The notes: a model not told the origin generated them from the sequence alone. DNA of 64,000 bases from Agromyces agglutinans (GCF_009647605.1 NZ_WJIF01000002.1:496001-560000), one strand, 5' to 3'. Positions 42,357-51,159 are shown, numbered from the stretch's first letter. Numbers and translations: made by a program.

Positions 42357-42462
42357 GCGACCCGTCCGCGGCGGCGCCTGTGAGTGCTGCCGCGGACGAA
42401 TCGGGCCGCGCGCCCGTCGTCCATCTCCCGCGGCGACCGCCGCGCAACGCAAGGAGGCAATC

Positions 42463-42885
42463 ATGCGAAACTCCCCGAACCGAATCGTCGCCACGGTCTT
42501 CGGCGCCGTGTACCTGCTCGTCGGCCTGCTCGGGTTCCTCGTCACCGGCGGAGTCGGCTTCATCGCCACCGAAGGCGGCCTGCTGCTCGGCGTCTTCCAG
42601 GTGAATCCGCTCCACAACATCGCGCACCTGCTGATCGGTGCGGCCCTGCTGATCGCCGGGCTCATGAGCGCCGCAGCGGCGAAGCTCGTGAACACCGTCG
42701 TCGGCGCGGCGTACCTGCTGCTGGGCATCGTCGGGTTCTTCCTCGCCGGGACCGCGGCGAACATCCTCGCGCTGAACACCGCGGACCACTTCCTGCACCT
42801 CGCGAGCGCGCTCGTGCTCCTCGGCGTCGGCGTCGGCCTCGGCGTCGAGCGCGGCGCTCGCTCCACGCGCACGGCGACGGCCTAG
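42463..42885 (+). CDS. DUF4383 domain-containing membrane protein
   Basis: 140 residues with four membrane helices. VNPLHNIAHLLIGAALL in the second helix is the DUF4383 signature. AAGGAGG lies before the ATG. It follows the fasciclin gene by 106 bp in the same direction and may share its transcript. Function unknown. Confidence 0.9.
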   Translation: MRNSPNRIVATVFGAVYLLVGLLGFLVTGGVGFIATEGGLLLGVFQVNPLHNIAHLLIGAALLIAGLMSAAAAKLVNTVVGAAYLLLGIVGFFLAGTAANILALNTADHFLHLASALVLLGVGVGLGVERGARSTRTATA

Positions 42886-42895
42886 GGAGCCGGCC

Positions 42896-43495
42896 GTGTC
42901 GGCACTGGCGGGATTCACGCGGAGCTGGCCGATGTTCGCCGCCCTCGGCGCCGGCCTCGTGCTCCTCGCGATCGGCGCCGGTGCCGCGGATGCCGCGGCG
43001 AGGGGGATCGCCGCGGCGGTCGTCCTGGCCGGGTGCGGCGCAGCCGCGCTCGGCTGGGGCGTCGCCGCGCTGCGGACGGGCCGCGCGGCGGCTCCGGTTC
43101 CGACGCTGGTGGCGTCGGCCGGAGCGATCGCGGCGTCGGGGGCGCTCGTCGCCTCCGGCGCCGCGACCGACCTCGGCGTCGCGGTGCTCCCGCTCCTGGC
43201 GGCCGACGCGTTCGTGATCGTCGTCGCCGTCGGCGCGGCATCCGAGATCCGTCGTCGTCATCGCGGGGCGGCGATCCATCGGCGGCGCCACAGCGGCGGT
43301 ACGGATGCCCCAGCCGTCGCACCCTCGGCCGTCGCGCCAGCCACCGCCGCGCGGTCGACCGGCGCATCGGTGGTCGGCATGGTCGTCGGCGCCGCGCTCG
43401 TCGCGGCGCTCGCGACCCCCGCGCTCGCGGCGACCGACGCGGGCGAACTCGCGGTGCCGCACGGCGAGTCGCACGGTGGCGGGCACGGGCACTGA
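42896..43495 (+). CDS. Hypothetical multi-pass membrane protein with His-rich C-terminus
   Basis: 199 residues from a GTG 10 bp after the DUF4383 stop. Three or four hydrophobic helices lie in residues 10-110, an Arg/His-rich cytoplasmic loop follows, then another helix (VVGMVVGAALVAALATPALAA) and a tail ending HGESHGGGHGH, which may bind metal. I recognise no family. It is probably translated with the DUF4383 gene. Confidence 0.72.
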   Translation: MSALAGFTRSWPMFAALGAGLVLLAIGAGAADAAARGIAAAVVLAGCGAAALGWGVAALRTGRAAAPVPTLVASAGAIAASGALVASGAATDLGVAVLPLLAADAFVIVVAVGAASEIRRRHRGAAIHRRRHSGGTDAPAVAPSAVAPATAARSTGASVVGMVVGAALVAALATPALAATDAGELAVPHGESHGGGHGH

Positions 43496-43507
43496 CGACC
43501 GGCCCGT

Positions 43508-44452
43508 TCAGGCGGCGGCGTCGAGCCTCGCGCGCTGCTCGGCGGTGAGTTCGAGCGCGACGCCCTCGAGCGCTGCGTCGAGCTGGTCGGGGCGGCTGCC
43601 CCCCAGGATCGGCAGGATCGGGGTCCCGCCGCCGACGAGCCACGCGAGCACGACCCGGCCGCGCGTCGCGCCGACCTCGCCCGCGACCGCGTCGAGCGCC
43701 GCCAAGCGGGCGGTCGAGCCGGGGTGGTCGTGTGCCTCGGGGATCGGCTTGGCCGGGTTGTCGTACGCGCCCGACAGCAACGGCGTGTAGGCCCAGAGCT
43801 CCATTCCCGTCTCCACGGCGAAGTCGACCTGTTCGTCGCTCATCATGCCGAACCGGTGATTCTGCCCCTCGGGAAGCACGCCGGGCCGAGGCGCCAGGTA
43901 GCTGCGGCTGAGCTGCAGGGCGCTGAACGGAGTGCCCCCGATCGCGACGGCGTGAGCACGCGCGCGCTCCATGCGCCAGGCCGGGTGATTGGACGCCCCG
44001 AGTCGCGAGGACATCCCGTCGGCGACGAGGGCCGAGAAGGTCTCGGCGGTCTCCTCGATCGGCACCGACCGGTCCTCCATGTGCGCCCACAGCAGGTCGA
44101 CCCGGTCGATGCCGAGCCGGTCGAGGCTGCCGGCGACCGCCTCGCGGATCGCGCGATCGGACAGGCCCTCGCGCGATGCCGGCCAGGCGCCCGACCCGAT
44201 GGGCTCGGCGCCCACCTTGGTCGAGATCAGCACGCGGTCGCGCACGCCGGGCCGGGCGGCCAGCCAGCGGCCGAGCACCCGCTCGCTAGCCCCGCCCCGG
44301 CCCGACTCGCTCGCCCAGAAGCTGTAGCAGTCGGCCGTGTCGATCCAGGTGCCGCCCGCCTCGACGAATCGATCGAGGAGGGCGAACGCGGTGTCTTCGT
44401 CGACCTCGGTGCCGAATTTCATCGCACCGAGGACCAGGGGAATCGTCGTCAT
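43508..44452 (-). CDS. Aldo/keto reductase
   Basis: 314 residues. The TIM-barrel active site is seen: D in WIDTADCYSFW (Asp-Tyr), K in LISTKVG and the HM region DLLWAHMED (the usual His). SRLGASNHPAWRM and the C-terminal cofactor region ILPILGGSRPDQLDAAL complete the AKR signature. It is an NADPH-dependent carbonyl reductase of unknown substrate. It is divergent from a MerR regulator with an operator between, so it is probably induced by that regulator. The ATG at 44452 is chosen over 44467. Confidence 0.92.
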   Translation of the reverse strand: MTTIPLVLGAMKFGTEVDEDTAFALLDRFVEAGGTWIDTADCYSFWASESGRGGASERVLGRWLAARPGVRDRVLISTKVGAEPIGSGAWPASREGLSDRAIREAVAGSLDRLGIDRVDLLWAHMEDRSVPIEETAETFSALVADGMSSRLGASNHPAWRMERARAHAVAIGGTPFSALQLSRSYLAPRPGVLPEGQNHRFGMMSDEQVDFAVETGMELWAYTPLLSGAYDNPAKPIPEAHDHPGSTARLAALDAVAGEVGATRGRVVLAWLVGGGTPILPILGGSRPDQLDAALEGVALELTAEQRARLDAAA

Positions 44453-44466
44453 GCGACCAGCCTGCA

Positions 44467-44486
44467 AGCTGGAGTGCGCTCCAGCT
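44467..44486. promoter_or_regulatory. MerR operator between aldo/keto reductase and MerR genes
   Basis: AGCTGGAG-TGCG-CTCCAGCT, perfect 8-bp arms around 4 bases. Dyads with CTGGAG/CTCCAG cores are typical for MerR regulators of reductase genes. Confidence 0.75.
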
Positions 44487-44519
44487 CAAGCTCTCGTCGA
44501 AATCGGCCAGAATGGCCGC

Positions 44520-44882
44520 ATGGACGAGTACACGCCGGCCCAGGTCGCCGAGGCGACGGGGTTCAGCCTCGACACCCTGCGGTACTACGAGAAGGAGGGC
44601 CTCATCGGCCCGGTCGAACGCACGGTCGGCGGGCGGCGACGGTACCGGAGCTCGGATCTCGCCTGGCTCGACCTCATCAAGTGCCTGCGCGACACGGGCA
44701 TGCCGATCGCCGACCTCAAGCGCTACAGCCGCCTCTCGGAGGACGACTCGACGCTCGCCGAGCGGTTCGCGCTGCTCGAGGCGCACGACCGCGTCGTGCA
44801 GGCCGAGATCGACCGGCTCCGCGAGCGGCAGCACCGGCTCCACGAGAAGATGGCCTGGTACCGCGAACAGCTGGGTGGCTGA
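44520..44882 (+). CDS. MerR-family transcriptional regulator
   Basis: 120 residues. The winged helix is VAEATGFSLDTLRYYEKEGLI, with GGRRRYRSSDLAWLDLIKCL, and a C-terminal coiled coil for dimerisation (residues 80-118). There are two cysteines at most and no metal-binding loop, so it belongs to the YhdM/AdhR-like group that senses aldehydes or thiol stress. It probably activates the divergent aldo/keto reductase gene. Confidence 0.92.
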   Translation: MDEYTPAQVAEATGFSLDTLRYYEKEGLIGPVERTVGGRRRYRSSDLAWLDLIKCLRDTGMPIADLKRYSRLSEDDSTLAERFALLEAHDRVVQAEIDRLRERQHRLHEKMAWYREQLGG

Positions 44883-44885
44883 GCG

Positions 44886-45941
44886 TCAGAGCGAGCCGTC
44901 GACCGCCGACGAGGGCTTCAGCGCCGCGGCCGCCAGGATGTCGGCGTTGCGCTGCTCGCGATTCTTCCGGATCAGCCGGTCGTCGCGCAGCGGCAGCTGG
45001 AGGTCCTCCTCGGCGTCGATGCCGGCCCGCAGTTGGCGGACGCGCTCGACCTCGGTATCGAGGACCGCTCCGAACAGGATCGCGAGGTTCGAGAGGCCGA
45101 CCCACAACAGGAACGCGACGGCGCCGCCGAGCACCCCGTAGTTCTGCTCATAGGCGTCGAAGCCCAGCACGTACCAGCCGAAGAGCGCGGTGAGGATCGC
45201 CCACGTGATGATGGCGGCGGCCGCCCCGACGCTGAGCCAGCGGAAGTTGCGCCGGCGCACGTTGGGCGTCGCCCAGTACAGCAGGGCGACCGTCGCCGCC
45301 ATGAGCGCGACCAGGACCGGGATCTTCGCGAGGTCCCACCAGAAGACGACACCCTCGTCGAGGCCGAGGGTGCGGGCGACGCTGTCGGCGGCCGGGCCGC
45401 TGAGCAGGAGGAGCACCGTGATCGCGGCGACGAGCACGAGCACTGCGGCCGCGACCGCGATCATGATCGGGCGCGACTCCCAGAACGGGCGACCCTCCTC
45501 GACGTCGAGGATGCGGTTCATGCCGCGACCCAGCACCCCGAGGTATCCCGATATCGACCACAGCGCGCCGCCGATGCCGATGAAGATGGCGACCCACTGG
45601 TGGGAGGCGCCGAGCAGCTGCTCGACCGGTTCGGCGAGCGCGGCCGCCATGGCTTCGCCATCGAGGTCGGCGAGCACCTGCAGCAGGTTGCGCGTGACGT
45701 CCTCGGCCGTGCCGAAGGCCCCGAGGAGCGAGAGGGCCGCGAGCGCTGCCGGGAACACGGTGAGCGTCGCGTAGTAGGTGAGCGCTGCGGCGATGTCGTA
45801 CGACTGGTTGATGCGGAACTCGTGCCAGGTGCGCACGAGGATGAGGCGCCACTCGTGCCCCGACACGTGGATCGGCGAGTCCGTGTGGCCGTTCGCGGGC
45901 CCGTTCACGGCGGTGCCCGTCGGTTGCGGTCCGGCGCTCAC
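44886..45941 (-). CDS. YihY/virulence factor BrkB family membrane protein
   Basis: 351 residues with six membrane helices. DIAAALTYYATLTVFPAALA and the NYGVLGGAVAFLLWVGLSNL stretch are characteristic of the family, once misnamed RNase BN. It probably handles lipids or phospholipid transport at the inner membrane; the function is unsettled. The GTG at 45941 overlaps the GNAT gene stop (GTGA). The tail after residue 310 is charged and cytoplasmic. Confidence 0.9.
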   Translation of the reverse strand: MSAGPQPTGTAVNGPANGHTDSPIHVSGHEWRLILVRTWHEFRINQSYDIAAALTYYATLTVFPAALAALSLLGAFGTAEDVTRNLLQVLADLDGEAMAAALAEPVEQLLGASHQWVAIFIGIGGALWSISGYLGVLGRGMNRILDVEEGRPFWESRPIMIAVAAAVLVLVAAITVLLLLSGPAADSVARTLGLDEGVVFWWDLAKIPVLVALMAATVALLYWATPNVRRRNFRWLSVGAAAAIITWAILTALFGWYVLGFDAYEQNYGVLGGAVAFLLWVGLSNLAILFGAVLDTEVERVRQLRAGIDAEEDLQLPLRDDRLIRKNREQRNADILAAAALKPSSAVDGSL

Positions 45942-46507
45942 GAGAGGCTCCGCGTGAAGCCGACGCGGTGCTCGCCCGGTCCGTCGTAGTCGCGCCACGC
46001 GAGCACGCCGTCGATCTCGGTGTCGCCCGTGACCTCGAAGCCCATCGCGCGGTGGAACGCCTGCGACCGCCGGTTCGCCGGCCCGGTGATCGCATCGACG
46101 CGGACGCACCCGGCCGCGCGCGCCTCGGCGAAGAACGCCTCGTAGAGCATGCGCGCGAGGCCCCCGCCACGCAGGTCGGGGCGCACGCCGACGAAGTGGA
46201 TGTACGCGGCCCGCGGATCGGACTGCGACCGGAACCCGATCAGGAAGGCGGCGAGGCCCCGGTCGTCCTCGGCGATGAACGACGTGTCGGCGAGGTGCTG
46301 GAAGAACAGCCTCGGCAGTACGAGCGGCAGGGTGCTCGTCGCCGGATGCCCCCACCACTCGCGGATCACGCCGGTGACGCGCGCGTGGTCGGCCGACGTC
46401 GGGCGGCGTAGCGCGAGGCCCGGCGGCAGCGATCCGGCGGGGAGCGCGCCGACGCGCAGGGGGTCGGCGGGCTGAGGGTCGTGCGGCGGGTCGGCGGGCT
46501 GGTTCAC
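45938..46507 (-). CDS. GNAT family N-acetyltransferase
   Basis: 189 residues from a GTG. The acetyl-CoA-binding motif is VRPDLRGGGLARMLYEAFF, followed by AITGPANRRSQAFHRAMGFE, as in RimI-like acetyltransferases. The N-terminal 35 residues are Pro-rich and may be partly untranslated. It is coupled to the YihY gene; the substrate is unknown. Confidence 0.9.
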   Translation of the reverse strand: MNQPADPPHDPQPADPLRVGALPAGSLPPGLALRRPTSADHARVTGVIREWWGHPATSTLPLVLPRLFFQHLADTSFIAEDDRGLAAFLIGFRSQSDPRAAYIHFVGVRPDLRGGGLARMLYEAFFAEARAAGCVRVDAITGPANRRSQAFHRAMGFEVTGDTEIDGVLAWRDYDGPGEHRVGFTRSLS

Positions 46508-46570
46508 GGGCCGATGATCCCAGTTCGGATGCCTCGTGTCGAGGCGGTTGCGCGCCGCCGCGACCGGGAC

Positions 46571-47569
46571 TCAGCCGAGGTGGGTGTGCAGGAACGCCGC
46601 CACGCGCGCCCGCATGGCCTCGTCGAGGATGCCGATGGAGTGATGGCTGCCCGGCACCACGGCCAGTTCCACCGGTACGCTCACCGCCTCGAGCGCCTCG
46701 GCGTAGCCGAGGGACTGCACGAGCGGGATGACCTCCTGCTCGGCGTGGCCGATGAAGACGGGCGGGTCGGAGGCGTCGAGATGGGTCGTCGCCGAGGCAT
46801 CCGTCGCCGGTGCGCACGCGTCGTCGGCGACCTGCTCGATCTCGCAGCCGAGGTAGGCCGCCGTGATGCCCTGCAGCCATGCCGACAAGCCCGACAGCGC
46901 GTCGAGGGCGATCGGCCCCGAGAGCTCGGCGACCGCGGCGACGCGGGCGCCCGTGTCAGTCGCGCCGTCGCCGATGGCCCCGATGAGGGCGGCGAGGTTG
47001 CCGCCGGCCGAGCCACCGAACACGCCGATGCGCGACGGGTCGACGCCGAAGCGGTCGGCCTCCTCGCGCAGCCACTCGACGGCGAGCGACACGTCGTCGG
47101 CCTGCGCGGGGAACGTCGCGTCGGGCACGAGCCGGTAGTTGACGGATGCCGCGACGAAGCCCTCGCTCGCGAGCCACAGGCAGACGTTGCGCCAGTCGGC
47201 GTTCGCCTTGTCGCCGCGCGCCCAGCTGCCGCCGTGCACCGACACGACCGCCGGGAGCGTCGAGACGGTCGGCGGAACGGCCGGGCTGCACACGTCGAGC
47301 GTGAGCAGCGTGCCGTCTTCGCGGGCGCCGTACTCGAGGTCGGCCTCGACCCGGATGCCGGCGGGCGCGGTGAACGTGCGGATGCCGATCACCTCGCTGC
47401 CGGCGACCTCGCTGGCGGCCTTCGCCGCGCCGGGATCGATCTCCTGCAGCGGCAGGTGGAACCCCGAGAGCGCGCCCGTGATGGCGAGGGCGGCGATGGC
47501 GCCGGCGGCGATCAGGCCGCGGCGACGTTGCCCGGCCCCGTGACCGCCGGAGTGACGGGATCGGGTCAC
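46571..47569 (-). CDS. Alpha/beta hydrolase (BD-FAE/HSL-like), probably exported or membrane anchored
   Basis: 332 residues from a GTG. A hydrophobic helix (LIAAGAIAALAITGALSGF) serves as signal anchor. The catalytic features are the oxyanion motif VVSVHGGSWARGD, the nucleophile in GVFGGSAGGNLAAL and a C-terminal VVPGSHHSIGILD histidine, i.e. the hormone-sensitive-lipase/carboxylesterase layout. A GGAG lies 6-9 nt before the start. It would hydrolyse an ester outside the membrane; the substrate is unknown. Confidence 0.88.
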   Translation of the reverse strand: MTRSRHSGGHGAGQRRRGLIAAGAIAALAITGALSGFHLPLQEIDPGAAKAASEVAGSEVIGIRTFTAPAGIRVEADLEYGAREDGTLLTLDVCSPAVPPTVSTLPAVVSVHGGSWARGDKANADWRNVCLWLASEGFVAASVNYRLVPDATFPAQADDVSLAVEWLREEADRFGVDPSRIGVFGGSAGGNLAALIGAIGDGATDTGARVAAVAELSGPIALDALSGLSAWLQGITAAYLGCEIEQVADDACAPATDASATTHLDASDPPVFIGHAEQEVIPLVQSLGYAEALEAVSVPVELAVVPGSHHSIGILDEAMRARVAAFLHTHLG

Positions 47570-47667
47570 GGGTGCTCCGGGTTTTCGTGGGTGAGGTGAT
47601 GCTACCTCAGGTTCGCCGTGCCGCCTCACCCGAGCGTGCCCGGCGGTTTCCCAGCCGCTTCCGGTAG

Positions 47668-47862
47668 ACTCATCGGGTCGGTTCTGGACACCGCGGAGTG
47701 CCGCGGATGGGTTTGTGAGTCCTGAGGGCCGGTTTCGAGGCGCATCGCCTCGGATAGTCACCGTATGTGAACGGCCCCGGTCGAAGACTGCCCGGGTTCT
47801 CAGTCGCGCTGCGCTCGCAGCCGCGCCTGCCATGTACTCGAGTACAACCCAGGAAAGTCAGC
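47668..47862 (+). promoter_or_regulatory. Long structured 5' leader of the DEAD-box helicase gene
   Basis: A TAGACT box at about 47662 places transcription about 190 nt before the ATG, unusual in this window of short or absent leaders. The leader can fold into several hairpins, for example CCGCGG-AGTG-CCGCGG and GAGGCG-CAT-CGCCTC, and contains no open reading frame with a good ribosome binding site. RNA helicase leaders in other bacteria are autoregulated or cold-regulated. The role here is inference. Confidence 0.5.
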
Positions 47863-50184
47863 ATGCCGAAGAACAAGAAGCCCGCGGGCGGACGACCCGC
47901 CCGCAACTTCGACCCGTCGTACGCCCGCAGCTCGCGGACGGCCGGCTCCAAGCCCGGCTCACGCAGCGCCGGCCACCGCGGCCACCGCCCCGAAGAGGCC
48001 GGCGCCGGCGAGCGCAAGGCCCGCTGGTCGCGCGACGAGCGCGTCGCCGAGGGCCGCACCCCGCACCGCGGCGACCGCGAAGACCGCGAGACGCGCGACC
48101 GCGGCTCGTACGGCGACCGCGCGCCCCGTGGCGAGCGTCCGTCTTACGGCGATCGCGCTCCGCGCGGCGACCGTCCGTCGTACGGCGATCGCCCCGCGCG
48201 TTCGTTCGACCGTGATGACCGTGCGCCCCGTGGCGACCGGCCCTCGTACGGCGACCGCCCCGCGCGTTCGTTCGACCGTGACCGAGCTCCCCGCTCGTTC
48301 GACCGCGACGACCGCGCCCCCCGTCGTGACGACCGCGCACCCCGTTCGTTCGATCGTGACCGGGCGCCCCGCTCGTTCGATCGTGATGACCGCGCCCCTC
48401 GTCGTGACGACCGCGGCGACCGCCCCGCGCGTTCGTTCGATCGCGACCGTGCGCCGCGTTCGTTCGATCGCGACGACCGCGCACCTCGCCGTGACGACCG
48501 CCCCGCGCGCTCGTTCGACCGTGATCGCGCGCCCCGTTCGTTCGACCGTGACGACCGCGCACCCCGCCGTGACGACCGCGGCGACCGCGCTCCCCGTTCG
48601 TTCGATCGTGACCGCGCGCCCCGCAGCTTCGACCGCGACCGCGCGCCGCGCCGGTTCGACCGCGACGACCGTGCGCCCGAGCGCCGCTCGTCGGACTTCT
48701 ACCCGTCGAAGGACGAGCGACCCAAGTTCTCGGCGCAGGACGACGTCGTGCTCGAGCGCCTCGAGGCCGAGGCCATCCAGGCCGACGCGGTCGACGGCGT
48801 CAGCTTCGCCGACCTGGGCCTCGGCACCAACGTCGTTCGCGCCCTGAAGGAACTCGGTGCGGAGTCGCCGTTCCCGATCCAGGCCGCGACGATCCCCGTC
48901 GTGCTCGAGGGTCGCGACGTGCTCGGCCGCGGCAAGACCGGATCGGGCAAGACCATCGCCTTCGGCGCCCCGACCGTCGAGCGTCTCATGACGCTGTGGG
49001 CGGAGTCGGGCCGCGCCGGCGGCAAGCGCCAGATGGGCCGCAAGCCCCGTGCGCTCATCCTCGCCCCGACGCGTGAGCTCGCCCTCCAGATCGACCGCAC
49101 GGTGCAGCCGATCGCGCAGAGCGTCGGCCTCTTCACCACCCAGATCTACGGCGGCGTCCCGCAGGGCCGCCAGGTCGGCGCGCTGCAGCGCGGCGTCGAC
49201 ATCGTGATCGGCACGCCCGGCCGCATCGAGGACCTCATCGAGCAGGGCCGCCTCGACCTCAGCGAGATCGCGATCACCGTGCTCGACGAGGCCGATCACA
49301 TGTGCGACCTCGGGTTCCTCGAGCCCGTGCAGCGGATCCTCCGCCGCACCGCAGAGGGCGGCCAGAAGCTCCTGTTCTCGGCGACGCTCGACCAGGGCGT
49401 CGCGTCGCTGGTCGACGAGTTCCTCGTCGAGCCGGCCGTGCACGAGGTCGCCGGCGAAGACCAGGCGTCGTCGACGATCGAGCACCGGGTGTTCGTCATC
49501 GAGAACCGCGACAAGCGCGACATCGTCGCCCAGCTCGCGAGCCGCGACGGCAAGACCCTCGTGTTCAGCCGCACCCGCGCGTTCGCCGAGGACCTCACCG
49601 AGCACCTCGAGGACTACGGCATCCGCGCCGTCGCCCTGCACGGCGACCTCAACCAGTCGCGCCGCACGCGCAACCTGCAGCAGCTCACGAGCGGCCGGGT
49701 CGACGTGCTGGTGGCGACGGATGTCGCAGCGCGAGGCATCCACGTCGACGACATCGATCTCGTCATCCAGGCCGACGCGCCCGACGAGTACAAGACCTAC
49801 CTGCACCGCTCGGGCCGTACCGGCCGCGCGGGCAAGGCGGGTCGCGTCGTCACGCTCATCCCGCGCAACCGGCAGCGTCGCATGAACGAGCTGCTCGACC
49901 GCGCCGAGATCGAGGTCGACTTCGAGGACGTGCGACTCGGCGACGAGCTGCTCACCGACCTCGGCCCGGTCGAGCTCGCCGTGGTGGAGTCCGAGGCCGA
50001 AGCCATCGAGGTTGCGACGGTCGAGACCGTCGAGACCGAGGTGGAGATCGTCGAGATCGAAACCGTCGAGGTCGCGGACGACGAGACCGAGGCCGTCGAG
50101 GTCGCGGCCGACGAGGCATCCGATGCGTATGTCACCGACGCACCGCGCACCGACGATGAGGACGCCTCGCAGCCCGTCGGCTGA
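47863..50184 (+). CDS. DEAD-box RNA helicase with Arg/Asp-rich repeat N-terminus
   Basis: 773 residues. Residues 1-290 are disordered and dominated by repeats of SFDRDRAPR, SYGDRPA and RRDDRG. The core follows: Q motif about 330, GRGKTGSGKT (Walker A, ~355), DEAD (~474), LFSATL (SAT) and HRSGRTGRAG (~648). The C-terminal 80 residues are acidic (Glu/Val/Thr-rich). It unwinds structured RNA; the charged N-terminus probably binds RNA or promotes condensates. AGGAAAG precedes the ATG. The long leader suggests post-transcriptional control. Confidence 0.94.
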   Translation: MPKNKKPAGGRPARNFDPSYARSSRTAGSKPGSRSAGHRGHRPEEAGAGERKARWSRDERVAEGRTPHRGDREDRETRDRGSYGDRAPRGERPSYGDRAPRGDRPSYGDRPARSFDRDDRAPRGDRPSYGDRPARSFDRDRAPRSFDRDDRAPRRDDRAPRSFDRDRAPRSFDRDDRAPRRDDRGDRPARSFDRDRAPRSFDRDDRAPRRDDRPARSFDRDRAPRSFDRDDRAPRRDDRGDRAPRSFDRDRAPRSFDRDRAPRRFDRDDRAPERRSSDFYPSKDERPKFSAQDDVVLERLEAEAIQADAVDGVSFADLGLGTNVVRALKELGAESPFPIQAATIPVVLEGRDVLGRGKTGSGKTIAFGAPTVERLMTLWAESGRAGGKRQMGRKPRALILAPTRELALQIDRTVQPIAQSVGLFTTQIYGGVPQGRQVGALQRGVDIVIGTPGRIEDLIEQGRLDLSEIAITVLDEADHMCDLGFLEPVQRILRRTAEGGQKLLFSATLDQGVASLVDEFLVEPAVHEVAGEDQASSTIEHRVFVIENRDKRDIVAQLASRDGKTLVFSRTRAFAEDLTEHLEDYGIRAVALHGDLNQSRRTRNLQQLTSGRVDVLVATDVAARGIHVDDIDLVIQADAPDEYKTYLHRSGRTGRAGKAGRVVTLIPRNRQRRMNELLDRAEIEVDFEDVRLGDELLTDLGPVELAVVESEAEAIEVATVETVETEVEIVEIETVEVADDETEAVEVAADEASDAYVTDAPRTDDEDASQPVG
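48140..48670 (+). repeat. 27-bp class tandem repeats in the helicase N-terminus
   Basis: Imperfect copies of CGTTCGTTCGACCGTGACCG with short spacers, coding for RSFDRDRAPR. More than ten copies with silent differences, showing selection on the peptide rather than on the DNA. Confidence 0.85.
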
Positions 50185-50200
50185 CGCATCCGATCCGTTC

Positions 50201-50237
50201 GAACCGGCCCGTCTCCCTTTCGGAGGCGGGCCGGTTC
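50201..50237. terminator. Strong hairpin between helicase and arginase-family genes
   Basis: A 16-bp stem (GAACCGGCCCGTCTCC with its complement, one G-U pair) and a 5-base loop, between convergent genes. Confidence 0.85.
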
Positions 50238-50242
50238 GTCGT

Positions 50243-51154
50243 TCAGCCCGCGCGCGATCCCAGGTCGCGCAGGCCCTCCGCGAGGATGCCGGCGAGCGTC
50301 AGCGCGTACCGCCCCTCGGGGTCGAGGTCGGGGTCGAACACGGTGACCTGGGCGCCGACGGCTCCTGGCGCGAGCTCGCGCAGGAGGCCGGTGAGCTGCC
50401 CGGCGTCGAGACCGCCGGGGCTCGGGCTGTCGACCGCCGGCATGACCGACGCGTCGAGCACGTCGACGTCGAGGTGCAGCCAGTAGCCGTCGGCGCCGGC
50501 GAGCGCCGTGCGCACGCGGGCCGCCGCGTCGGCCATTCCCGACCGCATCGCCTCGCTCGCCGGGATGGTCTCGGCCAGGAGCGGGCGCACCTCGTCGAGG
50601 TGCTCGTCATCGTCGCGGCATCCGAGGTGCACCGTGCGCGCGGCGTCGAAATAGGGACCCCGGCCGTCGAGGTCGGCGAGCGCGGGCCAGTGGCGGCCGA
50701 TCGCGATCGCGAGGTCTTCACCGGCGGCGGTGCCGCATGCGTCGCTGTTGCCCGGGTGGCGGAAGTCCGTGTGCCCGTCGATGTGGACGAGGCCGATCCG
50801 GCCGCGGCCGGCCGCGGCGAGGGCATGCCCGGCGCCGATCAGGAGGCTGCAGTCGCCGCCGACGACCAGCGGCGACTCGCCGCGACCGAGCACCGCGCGC
50901 AGGCGGTCGGAGAGCCGGCGCGCGTGGTCGAGCATGGGCTGCTCGTTGCGGGCGCGGCCGGGCGCGCGCCGGCCGTCGTCATCGAGGTACCGGCCCGGCA
51001 GCACGACCCCGGCGTCGCGGGCGCCGCGCTCGAGGAAGCGGTCGAAGAGGCCCGCCTCGCGCAGCGCCTCGGGCGCCTTCGCGGTGCCGGGCACGGCGCC
51101 GCGAGCGGGTGGGCGCAGGCCGAGGTTCGTCGGAGCCGAGATCAGCGCGATCAT
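50243..51154 (-). CDS. Arginase/agmatinase family protein
   Basis: 303 residues. The ureohydrolase motifs read VVGGDCSLLIGAG, HIDGHTDFR and HLDVDVLDASVMPAVD. The first metal ligand, normally His in GGDHS, is Cys, and DAH is DGH. This cysteine variant is recurrent in actinobacterial arginase-like proteins of unknown substrate, recalled from general knowledge. It follows recQ by 5 bp, an unexpected operon partner. Metal binding or hydrolysis cannot be assumed. Confidence 0.85.
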   Translation of the reverse strand: MIALISAPTNLGLRPPARGAVPGTAKAPEALREAGLFDRFLERGARDAGVVLPGRYLDDDGRRAPGRARNEQPMLDHARRLSDRLRAVLGRGESPLVVGGDCSLLIGAGHALAAAGRGRIGLVHIDGHTDFRHPGNSDACGTAAGEDLAIAIGRHWPALADLDGRGPYFDAARTVHLGCRDDDEHLDEVRPLLAETIPASEAMRSGMADAAARVRTALAGADGYWLHLDVDVLDASVMPAVDSPSPGGLDAGQLTGLLRELAPGAVGAQVTVFDPDLDPEGRYALTLAGILAEGLRDLGSRAG

Positions 51155-51159
51155 TCAGC

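Noticed and set aside
48140-48670. Short repeats in the helicase gene considered as CRISPR or non-coding repeat
   Set aside because: They stay in one reading frame, with silent differences and a consistent peptide.
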